Positions 15,601-23,992 are shown, counted from the stretch's first letter. The stretch is DNA of 64,000 nucleotides from Bacteroidetes bacterium 37-13 (GCA_001897535.1 MKTC01000020.1:1-64000); one strand, 5' to 3'. Numbers and translations: made by a program. Notes: a model not told the origin generated them from the letters alone.

Positions 15601-17453
15601 GATATTACTCTATTGACCCTGCAAATCCTGAGGTAAATCTTGCTTTCAATCTGAATAATTTAGCCTTAGATTTTCTAAACTATCCCTACTTTAAACGCTA
15701 CGTAATAAATACTTTTGGCAATGCCAACGGACAACTTCAGCTCAAAGGAAAACTTCCTAAATTAGCACTCACTGGAACTTTAAAAGTTGATACTGCTTCA
15801 ACAACCGTAAGCTATTTAAACACCAAATATTCGTTGAGCAAACAAACAGTTACACTCACTGAAAACAATATCAATATCAATAACATTACTGTTCAAGATT
15901 TAAACAACAACAATAATTACACCGCTACTGCAAACGGAAAAATTTATCACTCATGGTTTAGAAATTTCGGTATTGATTTAAAAGTAAATACTGCCAATGC
16001 CATGATGCTAAACACAAATGAAAAACTAAATCCTGTCTTTTATGGTTCAGCCTACGCAGCCGGAAACATTACATTTAAAGGGCTGTTTAATGATATGACC
16101 ATACGCGCCAATGTAAAAACAATGCCGGGTACACATGTGAATTTACCCATTAAAAACACTAAAGAAACAGGAAGATACACGTTCTTTCAATTTGTAGATA
16201 AAAACATTGACACCATAAAAATTGAACCTAAGCAAAAACTAAAACTTAATGGACTTACTTTTATTTTAGAATTAGAAGCAACTCCTGATGGCAAAATAGA
16301 TATTGTGTTAGATCCTGTTGCAGGAGATATACTTTCTACTACAGGAAGTGGAAATATTAAACTTGAAATACCAAAAGCCGGAGATATAACTATCTACGGA
16401 ACCTATGAAGTAAGCAAGGGCGATTATTTGTTTACACTTCAAAACATCATCAACAAGCGATTTAATATTGAGCAAGGCGGAACTATAAACTTTACGGGCG
16501 ATATTTATCAAGCGCAATTAGATGTAAATGCAGTGTATGGCGTTAGAACTTCACCTTATGATTTGATTAGCGACTTTTTTGAACATAGCAAAACAGGAAG
16601 CGGCAATTCATCAACATCAGAAACTGAAATTGAAACCCGCGCCAGAAGAAGAATTCCGGTTAAATTATTGATGCACTTAACTGGTGTTCTTTCCACGCCA
16701 AATGTTGCATTTGATATTCAAACTATTGACCCAGACCCAAGCATTAAAAATTTGATTGAAAATAGATTACAAGTGATTAGAACCAACGAAACCGAACTAA
16801 ACAAAGAAGTATTTGGTTTATTGATAATGAACCGTTTTTTACCAACAGGCAACACACTAAACAATGCCATTGGTACAAATGCAATCGGTGGGGGCGTAGC
16901 AAATACTTTAGGCGAATTCGTTTCATCACAACTTTCGCTTTATCTCAATAACTTCTTCTCGAATTTTGTAAACGATTTTGATGTAAATTTTGGTTATCGT
17001 CAATACAACCAACAAGGTGCTACAAACGGCACAGGAACTGACGATGCAGCATCTGATACCAGAAGAGAATTACAACTTGCTTTAACTAAACGTTTCCTTA
17101 ATGATAGACTTGCGCTAACTGCCGGAGGCAATGTGGATTTTGGTAATGCAACTGTTGCAAACACTACCGGCACAGGAACAAGCAGAGTGCAAACAGCTAA
17201 CGTAGCAGGCGATTTTCAATTAGAATATAAACTCGATAAAGATGGTGTTTGGCGGGCCAAAGTTTTTAACCGAACTGATTACGACAATTTCACTTCCAGA
17301 AATATAAATAGAACCGGTGTGGGGCTAACCTTCCGCAAAGATTTTGACAAGTTTAAAGACCTATTTAAAAAGCGTAAGAAGAAAAAAAACAAATCAAAAA
17401 CTCCTGATGCCACTATACAAGAAGAAGAAAACCAAGAAGACAATACTCCCTAA
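12606..17453 (+). CDS. tamB: TamB-like translocation/assembly module protein (DUF490 C-terminus)
   Basis: 1615 residues, usual size for the family. It has an N-terminal signal anchor (LRKTFRFLLTFILVLFMLAM) and AsmA-like start LNTEVKIGTLRISPL. A very long region of repetitive beta strands follows, as expected for a lipid-conducting beta-groove bridging the periplasm. The C-terminal DUF490 domain lies at about 1150-1500 (GDYLFTLQNIINKRFNIEQG; GTINFTGDIYQAQLDVNA), with a Lys-rich tail. The start is TTG 12606, because an in-frame TAA at 12603-12605 precedes it and the anchor begins immediately. Role: outer-membrane biogenesis or phospholipid transport with an Omp85 partner (not in this window). 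Confidence 0.88.
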   Translation: MLRKTFRFLLTFILVLFMLAMAVLVVFDIPAVQNYCAHKAANFLSEKLNTEVKIGTLRISPLRNIILQDVLIKDLNNDTMIAARKLDVSFSGRALFKKEILVKNISLDRAYFHLQRDTNGLLNLNKLFGLKKKKQKQKSTFNLKVEANELSLLNTHFDYTDKFGGTIVNVEVERLAAKINDLGLKTGRMNVHSLTLVRPVVDIVINPLQPKNPSDTLKAVHFMIGETKIDFGNVVLADASVKINNIQKPYIYPGMDYNHLDIRNININVEKGWLNRDTIVASVRKISAQEKCGLVLSSLRTQAIVTTQNLECKKLLLQTPNSYVSKYIYLQYSHFHDFTKFITGVRMKGDFVNSKISLKDINFFAKKLTAMEHNTVYLTGNIDGRVNNLRGRNVVLRTGTSTYFKGNFFTYGLPDVFETSLNLRVNQLVTNARDIHTFLPTVTLPKNIENLGNIRFTGNLDGFLTDIFSQGKLTTTIGSATTNLNFRYDKKLQVASYKGNLALQDFDLGKFTGNTSTLGTITAVADINGKGLKLDEIDARIDGTIQSIFLKQYNYQNASVNGFFKNSTFIGKLNIRDPNIGLDFDGMANFNRKEPEFNFTSTITGANLKALNLTKRDLTVSGEISSNFLGKGIDDISGTIVLRNLSLSNADTNASVDFIQLQAYNEGDGKKSLILKSKVLEAELDGYFNFTKIVGALKNIAQRTFTNDVPFRMESAGTDAFNFSARIYEPGALTQFIHPKFKLIRNSKIDGTVNAQLNQISFNGFVPEFQYGNITVQRTNFFSGIIDKELNAFLSCDNIYLSDSLLADSVQIEAHNEVNGFLLKFYALDKNHINKVDLIADLYPQSNSLKIQMRPSEVWLSNKLWQFSPNNEIEIAGRKITSKNFVFANNEQKISLDAYLKNDTSTSFNINLNKIILSDFTKIFMPKDAGINAEINGIAKIEDVFSIPSVIADVTASNVMLGEVSIGDIELQSKLLQAQKQIALNLQVKGNGNDISGNGYYSIDPANPEVNLAFNLNNLALDFLNYPYFKRYVINTFGNANGQLQLKGKLPKLALTGTLKVDTASTTVSYLNTKYSLSKQTVTLTENNININNITVQDLNNNNNYTATANGKIYHSWFRNFGIDLKVNTANAMMLNTNEKLNPVFYGSAYAAGNITFKGLFNDMTIRANVKTMPGTHVNLPIKNTKETGRYTFFQFVDKNIDTIKIEPKQKLKLNGLTFILELEATPDGKIDIVLDPVAGDILSTTGSGNIKLEIPKAGDITIYGTYEVSKGDYLFTLQNIINKRFNIEQGGTINFTGDIYQAQLDVNAVYGVRTSPYDLISDFFEHSKTGSGNSSTSETEIETRARRRIPVKLLMHLTGVLSTPNVAFDIQTIDPDPSIKNLIENRLQVIRTNETELNKEVFGLLIMNRFLPTGNTLNNAIGTNAIGGGVANTLGEFVSSQLSLYLNNFFSNFVNDFDVNFGYRQYNQQGATNGTGTDDAASDTRRELQLALTKRFLNDRLALTAGGNVDFGNATVANTTGTGTSRVQTANVAGDFQLEYKLDKDGVWRAKVFNRTDYDNFTSRNINRTGVGLTFRKDFDKFKDLFKKRKKKKNKSKTPDATIQEEENQEDNTP

Positions 17454-17464
17454 TTTGGGCAATT

Positions 17465-17944
17465 TTATTTGCTAAAACTCGAATTTTTTAGCGGTGCTAC
17501 CAGCCAATTATACACATAGCAGCCAATGCAAATTTTGAAGCCAGATTCTAATACTGCGCAAAAAATCAATATCCCTCCTACTGCATGTGCGGCAACATCT
17601 AAACCGAGATAAAACAAGATAAAAATTGCAAAGGAAAACACTGCACCAATTCCGGCAGCAAACTTTTTGGGCGCTGCAAAAATCGGTATTGATTTTATGC
17701 CAAACCGGGCTTTGATAGTTTTTGCTGCTAATGCCAATGGCGATGGCAAATAAGTGAATGAGCGAATGGCAAAATCAACACCTAAGAGTATTGCCAACAC
17801 ATAGTATTGAGTTGCTAAAGTAACAGCTGTGATTACAACTACTTCTGCTGCAACTATTCTTACCATATTTTCTTCTACATACATTTTACTGTTAAACGAA
17901 TTGCTTACGATTTTACTTCCATTTTCTTCTGTACTTCTTTCCAT
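17465..17944 (-). CDS. DUF4395 family membrane protein
   Basis: 159 residues from the ATG at 17944. An in-frame ATG at 17986 is rejected because it lies inside the terminator stem. A hydrophilic N-terminus is followed by four hydrophobic spans (about residues 32-50, 52-67, 94-112, 116-135 of the shorter form) and the C-terminal motif KICIGCYVYNW, a CxxC-type pair (C-I-G-C). DUF4395 has no established biochemical role. From memory, family members are often found beside thioredoxin or sulfurtransferase genes. Transcription must pass the terminator at 17972-18000, preceded by a seven-cysteine leader ORF, so expression is probably attenuated in response to cysteine supply. Converges with tamB (11 nt). 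Confidence 0.75.
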   Translation of the reverse strand: MERSTEENGSKIVSNSFNSKMYVEENMVRIVAAEVVVITAVTLATQYYVLAILLGVDFAIRSFTYLPSPLALAAKTIKARFGIKSIPIFAAPKKFAAGIGAVFSFAIFILFYLGLDVAAHAVGGILIFCAVLESGFKICIGCYVYNWLVAPLKNSSFSK

Positions 17945-17971
17945 TTTTAGTTTGTATTTTAAGTTTAATTC

Positions 17972-18000
17972 AAAAAAAAGCCCCACAACTGTGAGGCTTT
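17972..18000 (-). terminator. Attenuator-type intrinsic terminator upstream of DUF4395
   Basis: On the minus strand: AAAGCC-T-CAC, loop AGTT, GTG-G-GGCTTT, then a run of eight T. The stem has nine pairs with one T/G position in the middle. It lies 34 nt after the leader ORF's stop and 28 nt before the DUF4395 ATG, so it controls entry into that gene. It would also catch readthrough from uvrA. Confidence 0.8.
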
Positions 18001-18031
18001 AAAAACATCTTTTACAATGCAAGAGACAAAT

Positions 18032-18051
18032 AGCTATGCCCACCAATAGCT
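18032..18051 (-). promoter_or_regulatory. Leader stem-loop with anti-terminator sequence in its loop
   Basis: AGCTAT, loop TGGTGGGC, ATAGCT (6-bp perfect stem) spans the last codons and stop of the leader ORF. The loop's GTGGGC can pair with GCC(U)CAC of the terminator's 5' arm. A ribosome that reaches the stop codon would cover this element; one stalled at the Cys codons would leave it free. Confidence 0.5.
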
Positions 18052-18117
18052 TATCCACTGTGCTTTACAGCAGCAGCAACAACAACAAATGGTGATATTT
18101 TGGCTATTCAATTTCAT
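18034..18117 (-). CDS. Cysteine-codon leader peptide
   Basis: 27 codons, ATG 18115-18117, TAG 18034-18036. The peptide begins MKLNSQNITI, continues with seven consecutive cysteines (residues 11-17, codons TGT TGT TGT TGC TGC TGC TGT on the minus strand in mixed order) and ends KAQWISYWWA. It follows a good promoter by ~6 nt of predicted leader RNA and precedes a terminator and DUF4395. A seven-Cys run in a 27-residue ORF is very unlikely by chance. Ribosome-mediated attenuation through Cys-rich upstream ORFs is known in mycobacteria (CuORFs). Extending that here is inference. Three Trp codons near the end make Trp sensing a weaker alternative. Confidence 0.7.
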   Translation of the reverse strand: MKLNSQNITICCCCCCCKAQWISYWWA

Positions 18118-18129
18118 ACGATTGTGAGG

Positions 18130-18159
18130 CGAATATAACTGCTAATATTTCTTGCGCAA
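18130..18159 (-). promoter_or_regulatory. Promoter of the Cys-leader/DUF4395 unit
   Basis: On the minus strand a -33 TTG (18157-18159) and the -7 box TATATTCG (18130-18137) are separated by 19 nt. This agrees with the Bacteroidota layout TTG-N17-23-TAnnTTTG, with C for one T. The predicted transcription start is near 18123-18125, giving ~6-8 nt before the leader ATG. Confidence 0.6.
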
Positions 18160-18187
18160 CAGTAATTTTTTACTTCTATAAACTATT

Positions 18188-21127
18188 TCAATGTGGTGTT
18201 AATTCTTCTTTCAAAAATTTAGCGGTATGGCTTTCTTTATTTTCACTCACTTCTTCAGGCGTTCCTTGTGCAATTATTGTTCCACCTCTAAAACCGCCCT
18301 CCAACCCAATATCAATAATATAATCAGCTACTTTTATCACATCTAAATTATGCTCAATAACTAAAACTGTATTTCCTTTCTCAACTAATCTTTGCAACAC
18401 AGTTAATAGCACTCGAATATCTTCAAAGTGTAAACCTGTGGTGGGTTCATCTAAAATATAAAACGTTTTCCCGGTATCTCGTTTGCTTAATTCGGTTGCA
18501 AGTTTCACACGCTGTGCTTCGCCTCCGCTAAGCGTTGTACTACTCTGCCCTAAACGTAAATAACCCAACCCAACTTCCGCCAATGTATTTAGCTTAGGAA
18601 AAATTGCAGGAATGGCTTCAAAAAATTCGAGTGAATCGGCAATTGTCATGTTCAACACATCACTAATGCTTTTTCCTTTGTAGCGCACTTCCAAAGTTTC
18701 GCGGTTATAGCGTTTGCCGTTACACTTTTCGCAAAGCACTTCCACATCGGGCAGAAAGTTCATTTCTATCACCTTCATTCCGCCTCCGTGGCATTCTTCG
18801 CATCTTCCACCTTTCACATTAAAAGAAAATCTGCCAGGCTGATAACCTCTAATTTTTGCTTCAGGAAGTTGCGCGTATAATTTTCTTATTTCATCAAAAA
18901 CTTTGGTATAAGTAACCGGATTGCTGCGTGGGGTTCTACCAATTGGGCTTTGGTCTATTTCTATTACTTTATCAATATGTTCAAGCCCTTTTATTGCCCT
19001 GTATTCTAAAGGTTTTAAGTTGCTTCTGTAAAAGTGCGAAGAAAGAATCGGATAAAGTGTTTCGTTTATCAATGTAGATTTTCCACTGCCGCTTACGCCT
19101 GTAACACAAATAAAAGTTCCCAATGGAAACTTGGCTGACATGTTCTTTAAATTGTTGCCATTTGCACCGATGAGTTCTAAAAAATTTCCATTACCTTTTC
19201 TTCTTTCTTTAGGAATTTCTATTCCTTTTTTACCATTCAAATAATTAGCTGTTATTGTGTTTAACTTCGCAAATTCTTTAGGTTCACCATGTGCAACAAT
19301 TTTGCCTCCATGCTCTCCGGCAGCCGGCCCAACATCAATAAGATAATCACTTTCAAGCATTATTTCTTTATCGTGTTCAACTACCAAAACGCTGTTGTTA
19401 TTCTTTGCAAGTTTGCGCAATGCTTGAATTAACTGTCTATTATCGCGCTGATGCAATCCAATACTTGGTTCATCAAGAATATAAGTAATACCACTGAGTT
19501 CTGCACCAATTTGAGTAGCTAAACGAATACGCTGCGACTCGCCACCGCTCAAGCTTTTTGCAGGTCGGTCTAATGCCAAATAATCTAAACCTACATCTAA
19601 AATAAAACCAATACGCGCACGAATTTCTTTGAGTAATTCGCGAGAAATGGTCTGCTGGCGTTCGCTTAAGCGCGGCTCAACTTTACTAAACCATTCTGCC
19701 AAAACACTAATATCCATTGCAGATAATTCTCCAATATGTTTACCGTCTAACTTAAACCAAAGTGCTTCTTTTTTTAAGCGATAGCCGTTACAACTTGGGC
19801 AAGTTACATTTGTCATAAAACCTTCGGCCCAAGAGCGAATACTTTCGCTTGCCGTGAAGCGAAAACAACGCTTGAGCATATTCACCACACCACCTTCATA
19901 AATTGAATACCAACGCGGGTCTTGGTCGTTTACATCTTCTAAATCTTCTTCCAGCAAAATACCATTCTCTGTACCATAAAGTATGCGGTGATAAATTTCA
20001 GCAGGCAACTTTTTTATAGGGGAATTTAGGCTAAAATCATATTGCTTTGCAAGCAATTCCAACTCGCGAAAAAGTCCTGCTTCGCGCTTTTCGCCAAGAG
20101 GTAAAATACCTCCTTGATTAATGCTCAAATTTTTATCGGGAACAATCACTTCTTCTTTCACTTCGTGAACTACACCCAAGCCATTGCAAGTGCGGCAAGC
20201 ACCATAAGGTGAGTTAAAAGAAAATGTATTAGGCGAAGGTTCTTCGTAAGAAATACCCGAATCCACGCACATTAAATGCTTGCTAAAACCTGAAATTTCA
20301 TTGCTATCAGCATCAAGTACTTGCATAAAGCCTTTGCCCTGCCGCATACATAGCTGTACGCTTTGGCGAATACGGTCTATAACATCCGGTTCTACCTCCA
20401 AACGGTCTATTATTATTTCAATATCGTGAACCTTAAAACGGTCTAATTGCATTTTGGGTTTCACCTCCAGCACTTCACCATCTACACGCACTTTTAAGTA
20501 TCCTTGTTTGCGAATATTTTCAAACAATTCGCGGTAATGCCCTTTTCTACCACGCACTGCCGGAGCAAGTAACATCACTCGTTTTCCTTTGTATTTTTCA
20601 AGTAAGTGTTGAATAATTTGCTCTTCAGTAAACTTCACCATTTCCTTGCCTGTGGCATAAGAAAAAGCTTGTGCCGTTCTTGCATATAGCAATCGGATAA
20701 AATCGTAAATTTCGGTAATGGTGCCAACTGTAGAGCGCGGGTTGCGGTTGGTACTTTTTTGCTCTATAGAAATAACTGGCGACAAACCTGTTATTTTATC
20801 TACATCGGGGCGCTCCATGCTACCAATAAACTGACGTGCATAGGCTGAAAAACTATCCAAATATCTGCGCTGACCTTCAGCATAAATAGTATCGAAAGTG
20901 AGTGAACTTTTACCGCTGCCGCTAATGCCGGTAATCACCACCAATTTATTTCTTGGAATTGAAACATCTATATTTTTCAAATTATGCGATCGTGCACCAA
21001 AAACTTCAATCGTTTGCGGCTCCAAGGGCGAAAGCGAAATTTCATTATTTATAGTTTCGGCAAGTTCCGCTATATCGGGATTATTCTTTTCGGTAGTCTC
21101 TGGAATTATATTACTCTTTTTTAACAT
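18188..21127 (-). CDS. uvrA: UvrABC excinuclease subunit A
   Basis: 979 residues, near the family's usual ~940-960, with a ~35-residue N-terminal extension. It is a tandem ABC ATPase for nucleotide-excision-repair damage recognition, acting with UvrB and UvrC. The first Walker A is GISGSGKSS and the second GVSGSGKST. The signatures are LSGGESQRIRLATQIG and LSGGEAQRVKLATELS, with Walker B segments ending LDEPSIGLHQRD and LDEPTTGLH. Zinc-binding Cys pairs are CRTCNGLG, CPSCNG and CEECHGGG...CEKCNGKR. It is alone in its unit, with a promoter at 21136-21169. Readthrough would enter the Cys-leader region 70 nt downstream. Confidence 0.97.
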   Translation of the reverse strand: MLKKSNIIPETTEKNNPDIAELAETINNEISLSPLEPQTIEVFGARSHNLKNIDVSIPRNKLVVITGISGSGKSSLTFDTIYAEGQRRYLDSFSAYARQFIGSMERPDVDKITGLSPVISIEQKSTNRNPRSTVGTITEIYDFIRLLYARTAQAFSYATGKEMVKFTEEQIIQHLLEKYKGKRVMLLAPAVRGRKGHYRELFENIRKQGYLKVRVDGEVLEVKPKMQLDRFKVHDIEIIIDRLEVEPDVIDRIRQSVQLCMRQGKGFMQVLDADSNEISGFSKHLMCVDSGISYEEPSPNTFSFNSPYGACRTCNGLGVVHEVKEEVIVPDKNLSINQGGILPLGEKREAGLFRELELLAKQYDFSLNSPIKKLPAEIYHRILYGTENGILLEEDLEDVNDQDPRWYSIYEGGVVNMLKRCFRFTASESIRSWAEGFMTNVTCPSCNGYRLKKEALWFKLDGKHIGELSAMDISVLAEWFSKVEPRLSERQQTISRELLKEIRARIGFILDVGLDYLALDRPAKSLSGGESQRIRLATQIGAELSGITYILDEPSIGLHQRDNRQLIQALRKLAKNNNSVLVVEHDKEIMLESDYLIDVGPAAGEHGGKIVAHGEPKEFAKLNTITANYLNGKKGIEIPKERRKGNGNFLELIGANGNNLKNMSAKFPLGTFICVTGVSGSGKSTLINETLYPILSSHFYRSNLKPLEYRAIKGLEHIDKVIEIDQSPIGRTPRSNPVTYTKVFDEIRKLYAQLPEAKIRGYQPGRFSFNVKGGRCEECHGGGMKVIEMNFLPDVEVLCEKCNGKRYNRETLEVRYKGKSISDVLNMTIADSLEFFEAIPAIFPKLNTLAEVGLGYLRLGQSSTTLSGGEAQRVKLATELSKRDTGKTFYILDEPTTGLHFEDIRVLLTVLQRLVEKGNTVLVIEHNLDVIKVADYIIDIGLEGGFRGGTIIAQGTPEEVSENKESHTAKFLKEELTPH

Positions 21128-21135
21128 AGAACCTG

Positions 21136-21169
21136 CGAAAATAATAATAGAAACCTAACAAATTTCAAA
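21136..21169 (-). promoter_or_regulatory. Promoter of uvrA
   Basis: Minus strand: TTTG (21166-21169), 22-nt spacer, -7 box TATTTTCG (21136-21143), then 8 nt to the ATG at 21127. This predicts a 5' leader of only a few nucleotides. Confidence 0.5.
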
Positions 21170-21229
21170 TCGAACTATCTGTTTGGGAATTATTATTAAA
21201 AGCACAAAAATAAATGTGAAGTAAAATAC

Positions 21230-21237
21230 TAATTTCG
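21230..21237 (+). promoter_or_regulatory. Candidate -7 box (TAATTTCG) of the CNNM/CorC gene
   Basis: Ends 4 nt before the GTG start at 21242, so a leaderless mRNA beginning at or near GTG is predicted. No clear -33 TTG at the expected spacing. Confidence 0.35.
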
Positions 21238-21241
21238 CACA

Positions 21242-22513
21242 GTGGAGTGGTTATTTATTATCCTTATACTTTCGCTGATTGCATTTTTTTCGGGTATAGA
21301 AATTGCGTTTATTTCTGCCAACAAATTACGTATTGAACTTTTAAAAGAGAAAGACAATACTTCAGCTGCAATTATGGCGCGATTTAATCGCGAACCGGCT
21401 AAATTTATTAGTACTTTATTAGTTGGTGTAAATATTTGTTTGGTGGCATTTGGCAACATTGCTTCCAGTATTCTTTCGCCTGATAACTTTAGTTTTTTAC
21501 CTCAAACCGAAGTGCTTTTATTGATTGTACAAACGGTAATTACCACATTTGTAGTTTTAGTTTTTGGCGAGCTTTTACCCAAAATTCTTTTCAGGGTAAA
21601 CTCCGATGCCACCTTGCTTTTTTTTGCCTATCCGGTCTATTTTGTTTACATTATTTTAAAGCCAATCACCAATTTATTTCACTGGATTTCGCGCCATATT
21701 ATTTCTTTCTTTGTCCACAAAAACTATACAGAACAACACACTGGATTTACCGAAGAAGACTTAGAATATTTAGTAAAAGAAACTGCTGCCAACGAAATAA
21801 AAGAAGCAGATGAAACTGATGAACTGAACAGTGAAATTTTTGAAAAAGCACTTTACTTGCGCGAAGTGAAAGTGCGCAACTGCATGATACCGCGCACTGA
21901 AATTGCAGCAGTTGATATTACTTCCGGATTAGCTGGCGTACACAAAAAAATTATCGAAACAAAACATTCGCGCATTTTTGTTTTTAAAGATTCTATTGAT
22001 AATATTTTAGGCTACATACACCACTTTGATTTACTAAAAAAGCCTGAAGACCTAAGTACAATTTTATGGCAACCTTTGGTGGTGCCGCAAACCATGAATG
22101 CGCGCGATTTACTTACTGCTTTCACCAAACAGAAAAAAAATATTGCCTGGGTAGTTGATGAATATGGCGGCACTGCCGGCATTGTTACGCTCGAAGATAT
22201 TATGGAAGAAATTTTTGGTGAAATTGAAGATGAACACGACAACGAAAATTTTACCGAAAAACAAATTGATGAAAACACTTTTGTTTTTTCTGCAAGATTA
22301 GAAATAGACTATTTGAACGAAGAATACGCACTCGATTTACCGGAAGGCGACTACGAAACTTTGGGCGGTTTACTTATGCAGGAATACGAAAATATTCCTG
22401 AACAAGGTGAAGAGTTTGAGATTGAACATTACAAAGTTCGTATATTAAAAGCAACCGACCGCAAGGTTGATTTAGTGAAGCTTTCCAAACTTATACAAGA
22501 GCAAAAAAACTAA
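21242..22513 (+). CDS. HlyC/CorC (CNNM) family membrane protein with CBS domains
   Basis: 423 residues, GTG start. The N-terminal CNNM/DUF21 membrane domain (about 1-150) begins FFSGIEIAFISANKLRIELL and contains four hydrophobic segments. A tandem CBS pair follows (about 200-330; NCMIPRTEIAAVD, VVDEYGGTAGIVTLEDIMEE). The C-terminal CorC_HlyC transporter-associated domain is at about 340-420 (YETLGGLLMQ). Proteins of this build are linked to Mg2+/Co2+ efflux or resistance, and in gliding Bacteroidota a paralogue, GldE, has the same architecture. I cannot decide between these from sequence. Divergent from uvrA. Confidence 0.8.
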   Translation: MEWLFIILILSLIAFFSGIEIAFISANKLRIELLKEKDNTSAAIMARFNREPAKFISTLLVGVNICLVAFGNIASSILSPDNFSFLPQTEVLLLIVQTVITTFVVLVFGELLPKILFRVNSDATLLFFAYPVYFVYIILKPITNLFHWISRHIISFFVHKNYTEQHTGFTEEDLEYLVKETAANEIKEADETDELNSEIFEKALYLREVKVRNCMIPRTEIAAVDITSGLAGVHKKIIETKHSRIFVFKDSIDNILGYIHHFDLLKKPEDLSTILWQPLVVPQTMNARDLLTAFTKQKKNIAWVVDEYGGTAGIVTLEDIMEEIFGEIEDEHDNENFTEKQIDENTFVFSARLEIDYLNEEYALDLPEGDYETLGGLLMQEYENIPEQGEEFEIEHYKVRILKATDRKVDLVKLSKLIQEQKN

Positions 22514-22636
22514 GCTATTTCATCTGCTTTTACTTCTTCTAATTACAGAATAGCAGGAAAAGAAAAATTTTCTTTAACAAAACATTTCTAAATACAGAGT
22601 TTAATTCTTAATTCGCCCAAAATAAATCATATCGTT

Positions 22637-23965
22637 ATGAAGGACTATATAAAACACTTTTTATTCGGCATTCTTTGCTGCGCTACTTTGGTTTTAACTG
22701 CACAAAACAAAGACATTGATAAAGGTAAAGAAATTTTAGCCAAAGCAATGGCAGAAAAAGACAATGCAAAAAGCGGAGAACTTGTTACCAAAGCAAGAGA
22801 ATTACTAATGAAAGGCGGTTTGAAATCACCTCAAATTTCAGAACTTTTAGGCAATGCATATTTAGAGAAAAAAGACTTTACCCGTGCTGCAAGTTCATTT
22901 AGCGCAGCAGGAAAAGAAGAACGCAAAGTTGGCTTTAAAAAATTGGCTTATTTACAATTAGAAGATGCTTTTGCTACCACAGACCCAAAAATGGAAGCTA
23001 AAACTTTAAGAGCAGCAATGAGTGCTTTTACCAAAGCTGATGCACTTGCTGAAGGTTCACGCGCAGCAGGCGACAAATACTACGATAAAGGTCAAATCGA
23101 TAACGCCTTAGTATATTACATACAAGCAGATGCTAAAGATAAAATTGAAAAAGTTGCTACGGATTACAAAGCAAAGGGAGACGATATTAAAGCTGCCGAG
23201 ACCTATTTATTAGCCAAAAATGAAAACGGATATAAATCTGCTGGCGATATTTATTTTGCAAAAAAAGACTATGAAAGAGCATTCGATGCTTACTATAACG
23301 GTAAAATTACAGAAGGCTTAATAAAATATGCCAACCAATTACTTGCAAGCGGAAAAACAGAAGAAGGCGAGCAAATGTTTGGCAAAGTTGCAGAAGCATA
23401 TATCAACAAAGACGACAAAGCAAGTGTGCTAAAAATGGCCGAAGAACAACTAAAAAAGAACAACTTCAACTTAGCAACAACTTTATTCGACAAAGCCGGT
23501 GAAGATGTAAAAGCCAATAAATACAGAGCTTACACCAAAGTAATGGAATTTAGCTTTGATGAAGCCAAAACATTATTAGAAGCAAATGGTGAAGCCTCTT
23601 TAGCAAATGCAATTACTACTAATATGAAATTTTTATCGCCTTTGGCAAATTGTAATTACACTTTAGATGAAATTAAAAAAGCAGAACCGCAAATTGACTA
23701 TTCAACTGATGAAAGTGGCAACAGAACTGCAAATAAAGCTGATGTGCAAGCATTAGAAACCTACTACAAAACAAGTAAAGATGCTATTGTAGGTGAATTG
23801 TACAAAGTATCTGCAAACGTTTCTAAAATTTCAGACCCGGAACTTAAAAATTTAATGCGCTTGCGTTTCTTAAAATACCAAGCAACCGGAAAGGTTCTAA
23901 ACCCAGAGTCATTTGCTATTAAATTGCAAAAACCACAAGTAAGTTTTAAAGATGCAATACTATAA
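22637..23965 (+). CDS. Exported TPR-like repeat protein, unknown function
   Basis: 442 residues with a Sec signal (FGILCCATLVLTAQ, cleavage near A/Q at ~22-23). The mature chain is Lys/Ala/Glu-rich alpha-helical repeats of TPR/Sel1-like spacing. For example, LLGNAYLEKKDFTRAASSFS recurs loosely as ...KSAGDIYFAKKDYERAFDAY, so it is a periplasmic helical scaffold. I do not recognise a named family, and no catalytic motif is seen. The C-terminal ~90 residues are less repetitive. It is followed by a strong terminator before aroB. Confidence 0.6.
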   Translation: MKDYIKHFLFGILCCATLVLTAQNKDIDKGKEILAKAMAEKDNAKSGELVTKARELLMKGGLKSPQISELLGNAYLEKKDFTRAASSFSAAGKEERKVGFKKLAYLQLEDAFATTDPKMEAKTLRAAMSAFTKADALAEGSRAAGDKYYDKGQIDNALVYYIQADAKDKIEKVATDYKAKGDDIKAAETYLLAKNENGYKSAGDIYFAKKDYERAFDAYYNGKITEGLIKYANQLLASGKTEEGEQMFGKVAEAYINKDDKASVLKMAEEQLKKNNFNLATTLFDKAGEDVKANKYRAYTKVMEFSFDEAKTLLEANGEASLANAITTNMKFLSPLANCNYTLDEIKKAEPQIDYSTDESGNRTANKADVQALETYYKTSKDAIVGELYKVSANVSKISDPELKNLMRLRFLKYQATGKVLNPESFAIKLQKPQVSFKDAIL

Positions 23966-23992
23966 GTTCATAAAATCTTAAATAAAATTTAA

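Noticed and set aside
17945-17986. Longer DUF4395 start at ATG 17986.
   Set aside because: It lies inside the terminator stem and adds 14 unconserved residues; ATG 17944 is preferred.
18123-18130. A second GCCTCACA copy upstream of the Cys leader, matching the terminator's 5' arm, which would complete a classical 1:2/3:4 versus 2:3 attenuator.
   Set aside because: It overlaps the -7 box and the predicted transcription start, so it is probably not (fully) in the RNA.
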